Shown: positions 49,358-61,892 of the stretch, one piece after another | Numbering within the stretch: the stretch's first letter is position 1 | Layout of the letters: each line of letters begins with the position of its first letter | Assembly (NCBI RefSeq): GCF_003633685.1 | Contig: NZ_RBKT01000001.1 | Span: 3,720,001-3,784,000, forward strand | DNA from: Micromonospora pisi | GTDB taxonomy: Bacteria > Actinomycetota > Actinomycetes > Mycobacteriales > Micromonosporaceae | Direction: 5' to 3' | DNA: 64,000 nt | Position numbers and translations under genes: made by a program | The notes under the pieces: generated by a model | Database searches by the model: none | Seen by the model: the letters and a program-made list of their open reading frames with translations, nothing else | What the model was told of the DNA's origin: nothing

Positions 49358-50563
49358 TCAGTGCGCCGCCGGGCGGGCGGTACGGGTCGGTGCGGCCTGC
49401 GGGCTCACCGCCCGGCGGACCAGCCGGTTCGCCTCGGTCCGCTCCAACCCGGTGGCCCGGAGCACGTCACTGGCGGTGGTACGGACCTGGGCGACCACCA
49501 CGCTGCCGGAGAACCCGACCCCCTCGCTGTACGCCCGCCCGGCGGCGCTGACCGCACGGAGCACCCGCTCCCTGGCCGCCTCCGGCTCCAACCCGGCACC
49601 GAGTTCCTGGTGCAGCAGCCGGACCGCGTCGGCGAGCTGACGTACCGCGGAGGCCATCGCGGCCGGGATCGGCTCGTCGTCCTCCAGCGTGGTCACCGCC
49701 CGCCGTACCAGCACCCCGCTGTTGTGTACGGCGTGGTTGATGTACTCGGCGCTCTCCGCGTACCGGGTCAGCGCCCGACGCCGGTTCCACCGGGCAGGGG
49801 CGAGAGTGGCCGTCTCCCGGCCACCCTCCAGCGCGTCCTGGAGGCCGTCCATGTACTCCTCCACCCGGCGCAGCCGCTCCAGGGCGGTCTGCGCCCGGCC
49901 GGGATCGCGCTCGGCCAGCGCGTCCGCGGTCACGGTCAGCTGTTCGGCCAGGGTCTCCAGCGCCGGTCTGGCCGCCCGGTCCACGATCCGCAGCGGGTTG
50001 AGCGGCAGCAGCAACGCCACCACGGCCAGCCCCACGCCGCCGCCGATGAGCGCGTCCACGACCCGGGGAAACTCGGGGTCCATCATCGGCTTCGGCGGCA
50101 GCGCGACCAGCAGTACCGCGGTGGCCGCCGCCTGGGTCACCACGGCGACACTGCCGCCGAGGAAGATGGTGACGATGATGGAGAGGGTGACGATCGCGCC
50201 GAGCTGCCACGCGCCGTGGCCGACCAGGATGACCAGCAGGTCGCCGATCCCGATCCCGACGGCGACTCCGAGGATCAGCTCGATGGTCCGGCGCAGTCGC
50301 TGGCCGAGTGAGGAGGCCAGGGTGCCGACCGCCGAGATCGGCGCGAAGACCGGGTCGGGGTTGCCGAGGATGTCGTGCGAGACGAACCAGGCCAGCAACG
50401 CCGCCACACCGGCCTGGAGAGCGAGGACGAAGTTGGCCCGGACGGCCTGGACCCGGTCCTGCACCGTGGTCTTCGAACGCTCGCTCAGTTCGCTCACCAC
50501 ATGGTTGACCCGCTCACTGTCAAGGTCGGCCGCTGAGCGGACCTTGTTCCGGGCGGACTCCAT
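49358..50563 (-). CDS. FUSC-like / aromatic acid exporter-like membrane protein
   Basis: A 401-residue protein with about five helices clustered at about residues 40-180 (FVLALQAGVAALLAWFV, LLVILVGHGA, VTLSIIVTIFLGG), then a long soluble helical C-terminal domain. This matches half-length FUSC/ArAE-type proteins, whose larger relatives export aromatic acids. Transport has not been shown for this subgroup. The start at ATG 50563 is the first Met of the conserved part; no strong ribosome binding site is seen. Confidence 0.72.
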   Translation of the reverse strand: MESARNKVRSAADLDSERVNHVVSELSERSKTTVQDRVQAVRANFVLALQAGVAALLAWFVSHDILGNPDPVFAPISAVGTLASSLGQRLRRTIELILGVAVGIGIGDLLVILVGHGAWQLGAIVTLSIIVTIFLGGSVAVVTQAAATAVLLVALPPKPMMDPEFPRVVDALIGGGVGLAVVALLLPLNPLRIVDRAARPALETLAEQLTVTADALAERDPGRAQTALERLRRVEEYMDGLQDALEGGRETATLAPARWNRRRALTRYAESAEYINHAVHNSGVLVRRAVTTLEDDEPIPAAMASAVRQLADAVRLLHQELGAGLEPEAARERVLRAVSAAGRAYSEGVGFSGSVVVAQVRTTASDVLRATGLERTEANRLVRRAVSPQAAPTRTARPAAH

Positions 50564-50638
50564 GGCCGGGACTACCCGGGAGACTCGGGCGCAATCCTGC
50601 CCAGGGGCGCGGATTCCGGCCGATTCGGAGCCGAGTCG

Positions 50639-51358
50639 GTGACCGGCCTGGTCAGGCGCTGGTGCGGGGCGGCCCGGGGTGCGGGCGCCACCGGACCCGA
50701 GGCGGCACTCGCCGCCGTCGGCGAGGAACTGCTGCGCCGCTGGCGGGAGCCGCACCGGCACTACCACACCGTCAACCACCTGGGCGCCGTACTCGACGTG
50801 ATCGACGCCGAGACGGAACGACCGACCGGGACGGATCTGTTGGCGTACGCCGGCCGGTCGGGCGCCGACCTGGTCCGGCTCGCCGCCTGGTGCCACGACG
50901 CGATCTACGACCCCCGGTCACCCGGCGACGCGAACGAACGGGCCAGCGCCGCCCTCGCCGCCGAACTGCTGACCGGGCTCGGCCTGCCGGCCGACGCGGT
51001 GGCCGAGGTCGTACGCCTGGTGCTGCTCACCGCCGGGCACCGGGTCGAGGCAACCGACCGGAACGGCGCACTGCTCTGCGACGCCGACCTCGCCATCCTC
51101 GCCGCCCCCGCCGCCCGCTACGACGCGTACGCCGCCGCGATCCGCCGGGAGTACGCGCACGTGCCCGACGAACTGTTCCGCGCCGGCCGGGCGGCCGTAC
51201 TACGGAACCTCCTCGACCTGCCGACCCGCTACCGGCTGCCCGACCTGGCCGCCCGGTGGGAAGGCCCGGCCCGCGCCAACCTCACCCGCGAACTGGCCCG
51301 GCTCGACCCGGGCACCGCCCCCGGCCGGTCAGGCGGCGAGGTGCTTCGGGAGACGTAG
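50639..51358 (+). CDS. HD-domain metal-dependent phosphohydrolase
   Basis: A 239-residue predicted HD-superfamily hydrolase (COG4339 type): HYHTVNHL (His43, His47), WCHDAIYDP (His86-Asp87), a further His in TAGHRV and DADLAILAA. The metal set H...HD...D is complete. The substrate is unknown. Its 3' end overlaps the convergent DUF4031 gene by 30 bp. GTG 50639 lacks a clear ribosome binding site. Confidence 0.84.
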   Translation: MTGLVRRWCGAARGAGATGPEAALAAVGEELLRRWREPHRHYHTVNHLGAVLDVIDAETERPTGTDLLAYAGRSGADLVRLAAWCHDAIYDPRSPGDANERASAALAAELLTGLGLPADAVAEVVRLVLLTAGHRVEATDRNGALLCDADLAILAAPAARYDAYAAAIRREYAHVPDELFRAGRAAVLRNLLDLPTRYRLPDLAARWEGPARANLTRELARLDPGTAPGRSGGEVLRET

Positions 51359-51592
51359 GTTCGCCGCGCGGAGCAGTCGGGCGATCTCCCGGCTGGGGAC
51401 CACCCGGGCGCCGAGCCAGACCGCCATCGCGAACCGCTCCTCCGGCAGGTCGTAGTGGTCCCGGTCGAACGCCCGGCGGGGCGAACCGAGCATCTCCGCG
51501 AAGGCGTGCAGCTCGGCGTACGAGACGTCGCTGACCAGGTGGGACCAGAGCCGGTCGCGGGCGGGCCAGGCGGGCGGGTCGACGTACACCAT
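51329..51592 (-). CDS. DUF4031 family protein
   Basis: An 87-residue protein beginning MVYVDPPAWPARDRLWSHL, the DUF4031 signature; function unknown. Conserved His/Asp/Tyr residues (RDHYDLP) suggest a small enzyme or binding protein. TACCGT ends 7 nt before the ATG, which selects this start. It overlaps the HD hydrolase tail to tail and shares 36 bp upstream with the FAD oxidase. Confidence 0.84.
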   Translation of the reverse strand: MVYVDPPAWPARDRLWSHLVSDVSYAELHAFAEMLGSPRRAFDRDHYDLPEERFAMAVWLGARVVPSREIARLLRAANLRLPKHLAA

Positions 51593-51599
51593 GGCCGTC

Positions 51600-51605
51600 A
51601 CGGTA
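51600..51605 (-). promoter_or_regulatory. -10 box of the DUF4031 gene
   Basis: TACCGT on the minus strand, 7 nt before ATG 51592. Confidence 0.45.
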
Positions 51606-51615
51606 GTCCGGCGGT

Positions 51616-51621
51616 TAGCCT
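51616..51621 (+). promoter_or_regulatory. -10 box of the FAD oxidase gene
   Basis: TAGCCT ends 7 nt before ATG 51629. With the DUF4031 box it makes a compact divergent promoter: two starts 36 bp apart. Confidence 0.45.
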
Positions 51622-51628
51622 GCCACCC

Positions 51629-53029
51629 ATGGCCGGCTCCCCCCTGATCGACGAACTTCGCGCCACCCTCGGTACGGCCGCGGTGCTGACCGACCCCGAC
51701 CTGCTCCGTGGCTACCAGCGCGACGAGGCGGACCTCTGCGAGTCGGCGCCCCCCTCGGTGGTGGTACGCCCACGGACCACCGCCGAAGTGGTCGAGGTGG
51801 TACGACTCGCGGCGGCGTACGGCGTACCGGTGATCCCGCAGGGGGCCCGGACCGGGCTGGCCGGTGGGGCCAACTCGATCGAGGGAGCGCTGGTGCTCGC
51901 CACCACCGCCATGGACCGGATCCTGGAGATCGACCGGGTGAACCGGATCGCGGTGTTGCAGCCGGGCGTGGTCAACGCCACCCTCGCCGCCGAGGTCGCC
52001 CGGCACGGGCTGCGTTACCCACCCGACCCGGGCTCCTGGGAGTCCTCCACCATCGGCGGCAACGTCTCCACCAACGCCGGTGGCATGTGCTGCGTGAAAT
52101 ACGGCGTGACCACCGAGTACGTCCTCGGCCTGGAGGTGGTGCTCGCCTCGGGTGAGGTGCTGCGCACCGGTCGGCGTACCGCCAAGGGGGTGGCCGGCTA
52201 CGACCTCACCCGGCTCTTCGTCGGTTCGGAGGGAACCCTCGGGGTGATCACCGAGATCACCGTCTCGCTCCGCCCCGCGCCCGAGGAGTCGCTGACCATG
52301 GTCGCGGTCTTCCCGTCGATCGCCACGGCCGGTGCGGCGGTGGCCGAGATCTCGGCCCAGGGGCTCTCGCCGAGCCTGCTGGAACTGCTGGACCAGACCC
52401 ACCTGCGGGCGATCGAGGCGTACCGGCCGATGGGACTTCGTACGGACGCGCGGGCGCTGCTGCTCGCGGCGGTCGACACCGGTTCGCGGGCCCCGGCGGA
52501 CCTGGCCCGGCTCGCCGCCGCCTGCACCGCGACCGGCGCCGACGAGGTCTTCACCGCCACCGACCCGGTCGAGGCGGCGGCGCTGCTCCAGGCGCGGCGG
52601 TTGGCTCACCCGGCGATGGAACGATTCGCCGCCGAGGCGTTCCCGGCCGGCAACGGTGGGCTCTTCCTCGACGACGTGGCGGTGCCGCGCAGCCGGCTGG
52701 CCGCCCTGCTGGACGGCATCGAGCGGATCGCCGCCGAGGAGGAGGTGCTGATCGGGGTGGTCGGGCACGCCGGGGACGGCAACATGCACCCGCTGATCGT
52801 GGTCGACCGGGCGGACCCGGTCAGCATGGCGCGCGGCCAGCGGGCCTTCGACGCGATCATGGAGCTCGCCCTGGCCCTCGGCGGGACCTGCACCGGCGAG
52901 CACGGGGTGGGGCTGCTCAAGCGCGACTGGCTGGCCCGCGAGATCGGCCCGGTCGGCGTACGGGTCCATCACGCGATCAAGGCAGCCCTCGACCCCACCG
53001 GCCTCTTCAACCCCGGCAAGGTCATCTGA
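51629..53029 (+). CDS. FAD-binding oxidase, GlcD / D-lactate dehydrogenase type
   Basis: A 466-residue flavoprotein of the PCMH/GlcD family. The FAD-binding segments are VVVRPRTTAEVVEVV, PQGARTGLAGGA and PDPGSWESSTIGGNVSTNAGG; the C-terminal GHAGDGNMHPLI and GTCTGEHGVG carry the active-site His residues. It would oxidise a 2-hydroxy acid such as glycolate or D-lactate. It is convergent with glpD. Confidence 0.9.
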   Translation: MAGSPLIDELRATLGTAAVLTDPDLLRGYQRDEADLCESAPPSVVVRPRTTAEVVEVVRLAAAYGVPVIPQGARTGLAGGANSIEGALVLATTAMDRILEIDRVNRIAVLQPGVVNATLAAEVARHGLRYPPDPGSWESSTIGGNVSTNAGGMCCVKYGVTTEYVLGLEVVLASGEVLRTGRRTAKGVAGYDLTRLFVGSEGTLGVITEITVSLRPAPEESLTMVAVFPSIATAGAAVAEISAQGLSPSLLELLDQTHLRAIEAYRPMGLRTDARALLLAAVDTGSRAPADLARLAAACTATGADEVFTATDPVEAAALLQARRLAHPAMERFAAEAFPAGNGGLFLDDVAVPRSRLAALLDGIERIAAEEEVLIGVVGHAGDGNMHPLIVVDRADPVSMARGQRAFDAIMELALALGGTCTGEHGVGLLKRDWLAREIGPVGVRVHHAIKAALDPTGLFNPGKVI

Positions 53030-53042
53030 CCCGGTGGCGGGA

Positions 53043-53059
53043 CCCGCCGCCCGGGCGGG
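53043..53059. terminator. weak GC hairpin between FAD oxidase and glpD
   Basis: CCCGCC pairs with GGCGGG around 5 nt; an alternative GGCGGG at 53036-53041 competes for the same arm. Confidence 0.35.
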
Positions 53060-53069
53060 ACACCCTCGG

Positions 53070-54899
53070 TCAGCTCGGCAGTTCCGCCCCGGCGGCCTCG
53101 GCGCCCACGCCCCGGTCGGCGGCGAAGCCCCGCACGTCCGACACCCCGAGCCGGGCCGCGTCAGCGGTGGCGTCGTCGGGCATCCGCTGCGACTGCCGTT
53201 CCGCCTCGACCCGGGCCAGGTAGTGCTCCACCTCACGGGCCCGGACCTGGGCGTCCCAGCCGAGCACCCGGCCCATGATCTCGGCGGCGTGTTCGGCCGA
53301 CTCGGTGCCCCGATGGGCGGTTTCGAACGAGATCCGGGTCCGTCGGGTCAGCACGTCGTCCAGGTGCAGTGCCCCCTCGGCGCTGGCCGCGTACGCGACC
53401 TCGGCCGCCAGGTACTCCGGCGCACCGGTGAGCGGCGCGGCGAGCAGTGGATCGGCCGCGATCAGGGCCAGCAGGTCGACGGTGAGGCTGCCGTACCGCT
53501 CCAGGAGGTGCTCCACCACCCCGACCTGGACCCCGTGCCGGCGGGCCAGGTCGGCCCGGTCCCGCCACATCGCCGGGAATCCGTCCGCGCCGAGCAGCGG
53601 CAGGTCGGCGGTACGCGACGGGCGGGCGTTGCCGAGCCGGCGGGCCGCCCGGTCGACCACGTCACTGGCCATCACCCGGTACGTCGTGTACTTGCCACCG
53701 GCCACCAACAGCAGCCCGAGCATCGGCTCGACCACCGCGTGCTCCCGGGAGAGTTTCGAGGTGGAGTCCGCCTCACCGGAGAGCAGCGGACGCAGCCCGG
53801 CGTACACGCCCTCGATGTCCGAGGTGGTCAACGGCCGGTCGAGCACGGTGTTGACCTGATCCAACAGGTAGTCGATGTCGCGGGCGGAGGCCGCCGGGTG
53901 GGCCCGGTCGAGGGTCCAGTCGGTGTCCGTGGTGCCGATGATCCAGTGGCCGCCCCAGGGCAGCACAAAAAGCACCGAGGTGGCGGTCCGCAGGATCAGC
54001 CCGGCCTCACCGGTGATCGCCGAACGCGGCACCACCAGGTGCACCCCCTTGGAGGAACGCACCCGCAGCCCCGGGCGGGCGCCGATGTCGCCCAGCATCC
54101 GCGACATGTCGTCGCTCCACACCCCGGTCGCGGCGATGACCGTACGGGCGTTCACCTCGAACTCGGCGTCCGGCGAACCGGGCCGCGCCTCCATGTCGCG
54201 TACCCGTACCCCGGTCACCTCGCGTGCCTGCCGGATCAGGCCGACGGCGCGGGTGCTGGTCACCACGGCCGCGCCGAGGCTCGCCGCGGTCCGGGCCAGG
54301 GTGACCACCAGGCGGGCGTCGTCGACCTGGCCGTCGTAGTAGCGGATCGCACCGGCGACCGCGTCGGCGCGCAGGCTCGGGAAGAGCCGGCGGGCCCCCT
54401 CACGACTCAGGTGGCGGTGCAGCGGCATGCCCCGGCCACCGCCGAAGACACCGGCGAACGCGTCGTACGCGGCCACCCCGGCCCCGTAGTACGAGCGCCG
54501 CCAGGCCCGTGCGGGCAGCGCCGCCGGGCCCGCTCCGGGCGGGAGCGGCACCAGGATCGGCACCGGTCGGACCAGGTGCGGTGCGAGCCGGGTGGCGAGC
54601 AGGCCACGTTCGGTCAGCGCCTCGTGCACCAGCCCGAATTCGAGCTGTTCGAGGTAGCGCAGGCCGCCGTGGATGAGCTTGCTGGAGCGGCTGGAGGTGC
54701 CGGCGGCGTAGTCGCGCGCCTCGACCAGAGCCACCCGAAGTCCGCGCGAAGCGGCGTCGAGGGCGGCGCCCGCGCCGGTCACCCCACCACCGATCACGAG
54801 TACGTCGAACCGCTCGCCCCGCAGGCGGCGCAGATCCGCCGCGCGGCGGGCCGGTGAGAGTTGGCCGGCTTCGTACCGGGAGATGTTCGGATCGCGCAC
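53070..54899 (-). CDS. glpD: glycerol-3-phosphate dehydrogenase GlpD
   Basis: A 609-residue FAD-dependent membrane-associated enzyme oxidising sn-glycerol-3-phosphate to dihydroxyacetone phosphate. It has the dinucleotide fold VIGGGVTGAGAALDAASRG, the signature GTSSRSSKLIHGGLRYLE, and a C-terminal domain. GTG 54899 has TAACGT 6 nt upstream. It is a single gene; no glpF or glpK is adjacent. Divergent from the membrane subtilase. Confidence 0.94.
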   Translation of the reverse strand: MRDPNISRYEAGQLSPARRAADLRRLRGERFDVLVIGGGVTGAGAALDAASRGLRVALVEARDYAAGTSSRSSKLIHGGLRYLEQLEFGLVHEALTERGLLATRLAPHLVRPVPILVPLPPGAGPAALPARAWRRSYYGAGVAAYDAFAGVFGGGRGMPLHRHLSREGARRLFPSLRADAVAGAIRYYDGQVDDARLVVTLARTAASLGAAVVTSTRAVGLIRQAREVTGVRVRDMEARPGSPDAEFEVNARTVIAATGVWSDDMSRMLGDIGARPGLRVRSSKGVHLVVPRSAITGEAGLILRTATSVLFVLPWGGHWIIGTTDTDWTLDRAHPAASARDIDYLLDQVNTVLDRPLTTSDIEGVYAGLRPLLSGEADSTSKLSREHAVVEPMLGLLLVAGGKYTTYRVMASDVVDRAARRLGNARPSRTADLPLLGADGFPAMWRDRADLARRHGVQVGVVEHLLERYGSLTVDLLALIAADPLLAAPLTGAPEYLAAEVAYAASAEGALHLDDVLTRRTRISFETAHRGTESAEHAAEIMGRVLGWDAQVRAREVEHYLARVEAERQSQRMPDDATADAARLGVSDVRGFAADRGVGAEAAGAELPS

Positions 54900-54905
54900 C
54901 TGTCC

Positions 54906-54911
54906 ACGTTA
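54906..54911 (-). promoter_or_regulatory. -10 box of glpD
   Basis: TAACGT on the minus strand, 6 nt before GTG 54899. Confidence 0.5.
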
Positions 54912-54949
54912 ACCGCATCCGGTGAACAGTTCGCGCCCTCGGTGGGTCG

Positions 54950-54955
54950 TACTGT
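54950..54955 (+). promoter_or_regulatory. -10 box of the membrane subtilase
   Basis: TACTGT ends 7 nt before ATG 54963 and selects it over an earlier in-frame start that would overlap glpD. Confidence 0.5.
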
Positions 54956-54962
54956 TTCCGGC

Positions 54963-57381
<2,419 letters not shown>

Positions 57382-57386
<5 letters not shown>

Positions 57387-57437
57387 GGAAGGGCCCCTTG
57401 TTATCGCTTTTTGTATAGGAAGGGGCCCTTCCTAACC
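57382..57437. repeat. long palindrome, copy 5 of 6
   Basis: The same core as copy 2, with centre TTATCGCTTTTTGTATA. It contains the TAA of the membrane subtilase (57384-57386) and separates it from a downstream gene on the same strand. Confidence 0.88.
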
Positions 57438-57482
57438 GGTCGGCGGGAACGGTCCGGGCACCGGGTCAGGGCCGTGATGTCT

Positions 57483-57488
57483 TAGGGT
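57483..57488 (+). promoter_or_regulatory. -10 box of the 57497 GNAT gene
   Basis: TAGGGT ends 8 nt before GTG 57497. Confidence 0.4.
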
Positions 57489-57496
57489 CGGCAGTC

Positions 57497-58567
57497 GTGG
57501 ATCACGATTTTTCGATCATCGAGCTGACCGAGGACGACGTACCCGCGGTGGTGACCCTCTGCGGTGAGGCGCTGGACCTGCCGGACGACGCGGCGGAGGC
57601 CCCGGTGATCGTCGCCCGGCTACGCGACACCACCACTCTGCCGGGTGCGACGATCCGGCGCCGTACGGTCGGTTTTGTGGCCGTCGTGGGCTCCGCCACC
57701 GTCGGTGTTGTGCTCGGCTCGATCGCCCACCGTGACCCGTCGCTCGGCCACGTAGACCTGATCGCGGTGCATCCGACCCACCGCCGTCAGGGGATCGGGC
57801 GGGCGCTGCTGGCCCGGATCGAGGGTGCGCTCTCCGGGCTCGGCGCCGGTGAGGTGCTGCTCGCGGGCAACCCGCCGCACTACGCCTGGCCCGGCATCGA
57901 CGTGCGCTACACCCCGGCGGTCTGCGCCGCGATGGCGCTCGGCTACGAGCAGGAGAACATCGCCTGGAACATGACGGCGGACCTGTCGTACGACGCGTCG
58001 CCGGCGTTGCGCAGCACGTCGACGGCCGAGCAGCGCCTGGCCGACCAGGGCATCACGGTACGTCGGGCGGAGCCGGACGATGCCGCCATGCTGGTCGAGT
58101 TCGCCCGGGAGACGTTCGGCGTGGGCTGGGGCGGCGAGGTGGCCGACTCGATCGGCAGGACCGGCGCCGGCTGCCACATCGCCGTACGGGACCGCGTTCC
58201 GGCCACTGTGGAGAGTCGTTCTGACGCGTCGGGTGACGGTGACCCGGCCGTCGACGGTAACGGGGACGGGGCGGTTCCCGGCAGCGACGAGTCCACTTCC
58301 CCGCAGGTCGGGGCGGCGGCGGTGGAGGTGCTCGGGTTCGCCGCGTACGGCTCGTCCCGGCCGAGTTGGTTCGGTCCGATGGGTACGGCGCCGGCCGCGC
58401 AGGGCCTGGGTATCGGTGGGGTGCTGTTGCGCCGTTGTCTGGCCGATCAGCGGGCGGCTGGGCACGAGCGTGCCGAGATCGGTTGGGTCGGTCCGGTGCC
58501 GTTCTATGCCAGCAACTCGGGCGCCCGGATCGAGCGGGTCTTCTTCCTGTACCGCAAGCAGCTCTAA
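57497..58567 (+). CDS. two-domain GNAT acetyltransferase
   Basis: A 356-residue protein with two GNAT domains. The first has VHPTHRRQGIGRALL. The second (from about 185) has TAPAAQGLGIGGVLLRR and VPFYASNSGARIERVF. A Gly/Asp/Ser-rich insert (about 235-275) splits the second domain between its first strands. The substrate is unknown. It runs alone after palindrome copy 5. Confidence 0.82.
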   Translation: MDHDFSIIELTEDDVPAVVTLCGEALDLPDDAAEAPVIVARLRDTTTLPGATIRRRTVGFVAVVGSATVGVVLGSIAHRDPSLGHVDLIAVHPTHRRQGIGRALLARIEGALSGLGAGEVLLAGNPPHYAWPGIDVRYTPAVCAAMALGYEQENIAWNMTADLSYDASPALRSTSTAEQRLADQGITVRRAEPDDAAMLVEFARETFGVGWGGEVADSIGRTGAGCHIAVRDRVPATVESRSDASGDGDPAVDGNGDGAVPGSDESTSPQVGAAAVEVLGFAAYGSSRPSWFGPMGTAPAAQGLGIGGVLLRRCLADQRAAGHERAEIGWVGPVPFYASNSGARIERVFFLYRKQL

Positions 58568-58669
58568 CGGAATAGCCCGAAAGGGGCGAATAGGAGATAT
58601 CCGTTTATAGTGCCGTTTCTCAGCACTGTCCCTCGCCTGCCTCCTACCGTTTGAGCAAAGGAGGAAATC

Positions 58670-58918
58670 ATGGCGAAGGACGACGAACCGACTGACGATC
58701 TCCCTGCGGCCGCCTGGGCTCGGATGGCCGCGGAGGTCCCCGCCGAAACGCCGGTACATCGCCTGGACTACGGCGACGCGGACCAGCGGGCTGAAATGGA
58801 TGGACCGGACGAACTGCCGTCCGACGAACCACTGGAAATGGTCGACGCCCCGATCCAGATCAGGAAGCCGTTCTCCCGCGCGGACAAGCAACGCAATCAG
58901 CGACGTCTGCCGACCTGA
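58670..58918 (+). CDS. small acidic hypothetical protein
   Basis: An 82-residue hydrophilic protein with no family I can name. It is acidic over the first 62 residues (EPTDDLP, DELPSDEPLE) and basic at the end (KPFSRADKQRNQRR). AAAGGAGGAAA 3-4 nt before the ATG is the strongest ribosome binding site in the region, so it is probably well expressed. A TATAGT at 58606-58611 is a possible -10. It ends at a terminator shared with groEL. Confidence 0.7.
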   Translation: MAKDDEPTDDLPAAAWARMAAEVPAETPVHRLDYGDADQRAEMDGPDELPSDEPLEMVDAPIQIRKPFSRADKQRNQRRLPT

Positions 58919-58928
58919 CGCGGACGAC

Positions 58929-58964
58929 GAAGGGGGCGGACCGCTCGCGCGGCCCGCCCCCTTC
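58929..58964. terminator. bidirectional terminator between the small protein gene and groEL
   Basis: GAAGGGGGCGG (58929-58939) pairs exactly with CCGCCCCCTTC (58954-58964); inner GCGC pairs extend it. It lies between convergent genes. It resembles the palindrome family only in being G/C-rich, not in core. Confidence 0.8.
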
Positions 58965-58978
58965 GGGAGTGTCTGGAC

Positions 58979-60664
<1,686 letters not shown>

Positions 60665-60852
60665 CTACGCACCTTCGGACGTCACCACTGCGCTGGCGCG
60701 CGGCATGATCCGACAACGATCACACCGGACCGACTCCCGCGCGCTAGGCGGCAGTGACGTCCGTCGGTCGGGCCGGACAGCCCGCGACGACCGGCCATCC
60801 GCCCCGCCCCCGCTTCCGGTTGCGCGACCGTGGCCCTAACCGCCCCGACCTT

Positions 60853-60914
60853 CTGGCACTCACACCGCGCGAGTGCCAATCACTTGTTTAGCACTCTCCC
60901 ATGGCGAGTGCAAG
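60853..60914. promoter_or_regulatory. two CIRCE operators (HrcA)
   Basis: TTAGCACTC-N9-GAGTGCAAG (60888-60914) and CTGGCACTC-N9-GAGTGCCAA (60853-60879) both fit the CIRCE consensus with a 9-bp centre. Their centres are 35 bp apart. Confidence 0.9.
60885..60913 (-). promoter_or_regulatory. groEL promoter
   Basis: -35 TTGCAC (60908-60913), 17-bp spacer, -10 TAAACA (60885-60890). The upstream CIRCE covers this promoter and the second lies at the transcript start. The leader before groEL is then about 270 nt. Confidence 0.6.
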
Positions 60915-61356
60915 CGAGTGGGCCAGAGCGAGCGTGGTCGAAAACGCGCGGGCGGCGCACCGAGCACGGCATCGACCAGGGAGATCTCCACGGAGGGCCG
61001 GCTCACACGCACTCTCGCCGGGCGGGTCGCAGGGCACGCCACCGCGAACGCTGGCGGGTGAGCGACGCGAGGGTGAACATCGGGGAGACCTGGGCGGAAG
61101 AACTCACGCAAAGAGTTCACAAAGGCACAACAGAGGCAGACCCGGACACTACACAGGCCCAACGTACGAGGATCGGGTGTCGCCCGCGAGCCCGGCAGAC
61201 AGGGCTCGGCGCCTGTCGGCACCGGGGCGCGCACAACCACGGAACGTCCCGTTCGAACGGGCGATGACAGGGACGCCGCACTCCCGGGAAGCCGACGCCC
61301 CGTCGAATCGAAATCCGGCTGTCGCTACCGGTCGTATTCGATCAGCCAGACGACTG
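60915..61356. other. gene-free stretch upstream of groEL, beyond cspA
   Basis: I see no credible gene on either strand in this 440 bp; open frames here have poor codon pattern. It holds a perfect 14-bp palindrome CCCGTTCGAACGGG (61248-61261) and, at its right end, the cspA terminator. Confidence 0.5.
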
Positions 61357-61373
61357 GTCGGTCGGAGACCGAC
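61357..61373 (-). terminator. cspA terminator
   Basis: GTCGGTC and GACCGAC form a 7-bp stem with a 3-nt loop, 2 nt after the cspA stop codon. Confidence 0.6.
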
Positions 61374-61375
61374 AC

Positions 61376-61579
61376 TCAGGCGAGCAGGCGCACCTTCTCG
61401 GCCTGCGGGCCCTTCTGGCCTTGCGCGATTTCGAACTCCACCCGCTGCCCGTCGTCGAGCGCCTTGTAGCCGTCCATCTCGATCGCGGAGAAATGGACGA
61501 ATACGTCCTGCCCGCCATCGACCGCAATGAAGCCGTAGCCCTTTTCGCTGTTGAACCACTTGACGGTGCCCTGTGCCAC
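61376..61579 (-). CDS. cspA: cold shock protein (CspA family)
   Basis: A 67-residue five-strand OB-fold protein. It has RNP1-like KGYGFIAV and RNP2-like VFVHFSAI, as in CspA nucleic-acid chaperones. GTG 61579 has GAGGAAG upstream and gives the usual family length; upstream Met would add 12 unrelated residues. It is a single gene. Confidence 0.95.
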   Translation of the reverse strand: MAQGTVKWFNSEKGYGFIAVDGGQDVFVHFSAIEMDGYKALDDGQRVEFEIAQGQKGPQAEKVRLLA

Positions 61580-61695
61580 GGTGCACTTCCTCACTTCGAT
61601 CGTGCTGGGTCGCAACCCCCGTGCCGACGTACGCCGGCCGGGGCCGCCAACTCGCCGAACCCATATCGGTCCACCAAATCAGCAACCGAAATCGC

Positions 61696-61724
61696 ACGCT
61701 ACACGAGGTCCGACGCTGGTGCAC
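61696..61724 (-). promoter_or_regulatory. candidate cspA promoter
   Basis: -35 GTGCAC (61719-61724), 17-bp spacer, -10 TAGCGT (61696-61701). It would give a leader of about 110 nt, in keeping with cold-shock genes. In the 313-bp gap to 61892 I see nothing else but an AT-richer run at 61770-61815. Confidence 0.4.
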
Positions 61725-61892
61725 TACCCCAAAAGGGACAGCAGGGACGGCTCCACAACCGCCCCCGGCGATTAACTCTGCATCGTCGACCGTCTTTACG
61801 TCGTACAATTGATCATGTATCCCCGGACGGGTGCGCCACGGTTGATCGCCAAACCGGTTGCCGGTGGTGGCCCGGCGGGGTAGGCATGCCTG

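Noticed and set aside
51593..53236. Upstream extension of the DUF4031 frame
   Set aside because: It is antisense to the FAD oxidase; the conserved DUF4031 start MVYVDPP with a -10 box at 7 nt sets the beginning at 51592.
53034..54857. Long plus-strand frame opposite glpD
   Set aside because: Antisense shadow of a complete GlpD.
60860..61240. Frame of 126 codons upstream of groEL
   Set aside because: It overlaps both CIRCE sites and the groEL promoter, and has a Cys/Pro/Arg-rich composition without any fold signature.
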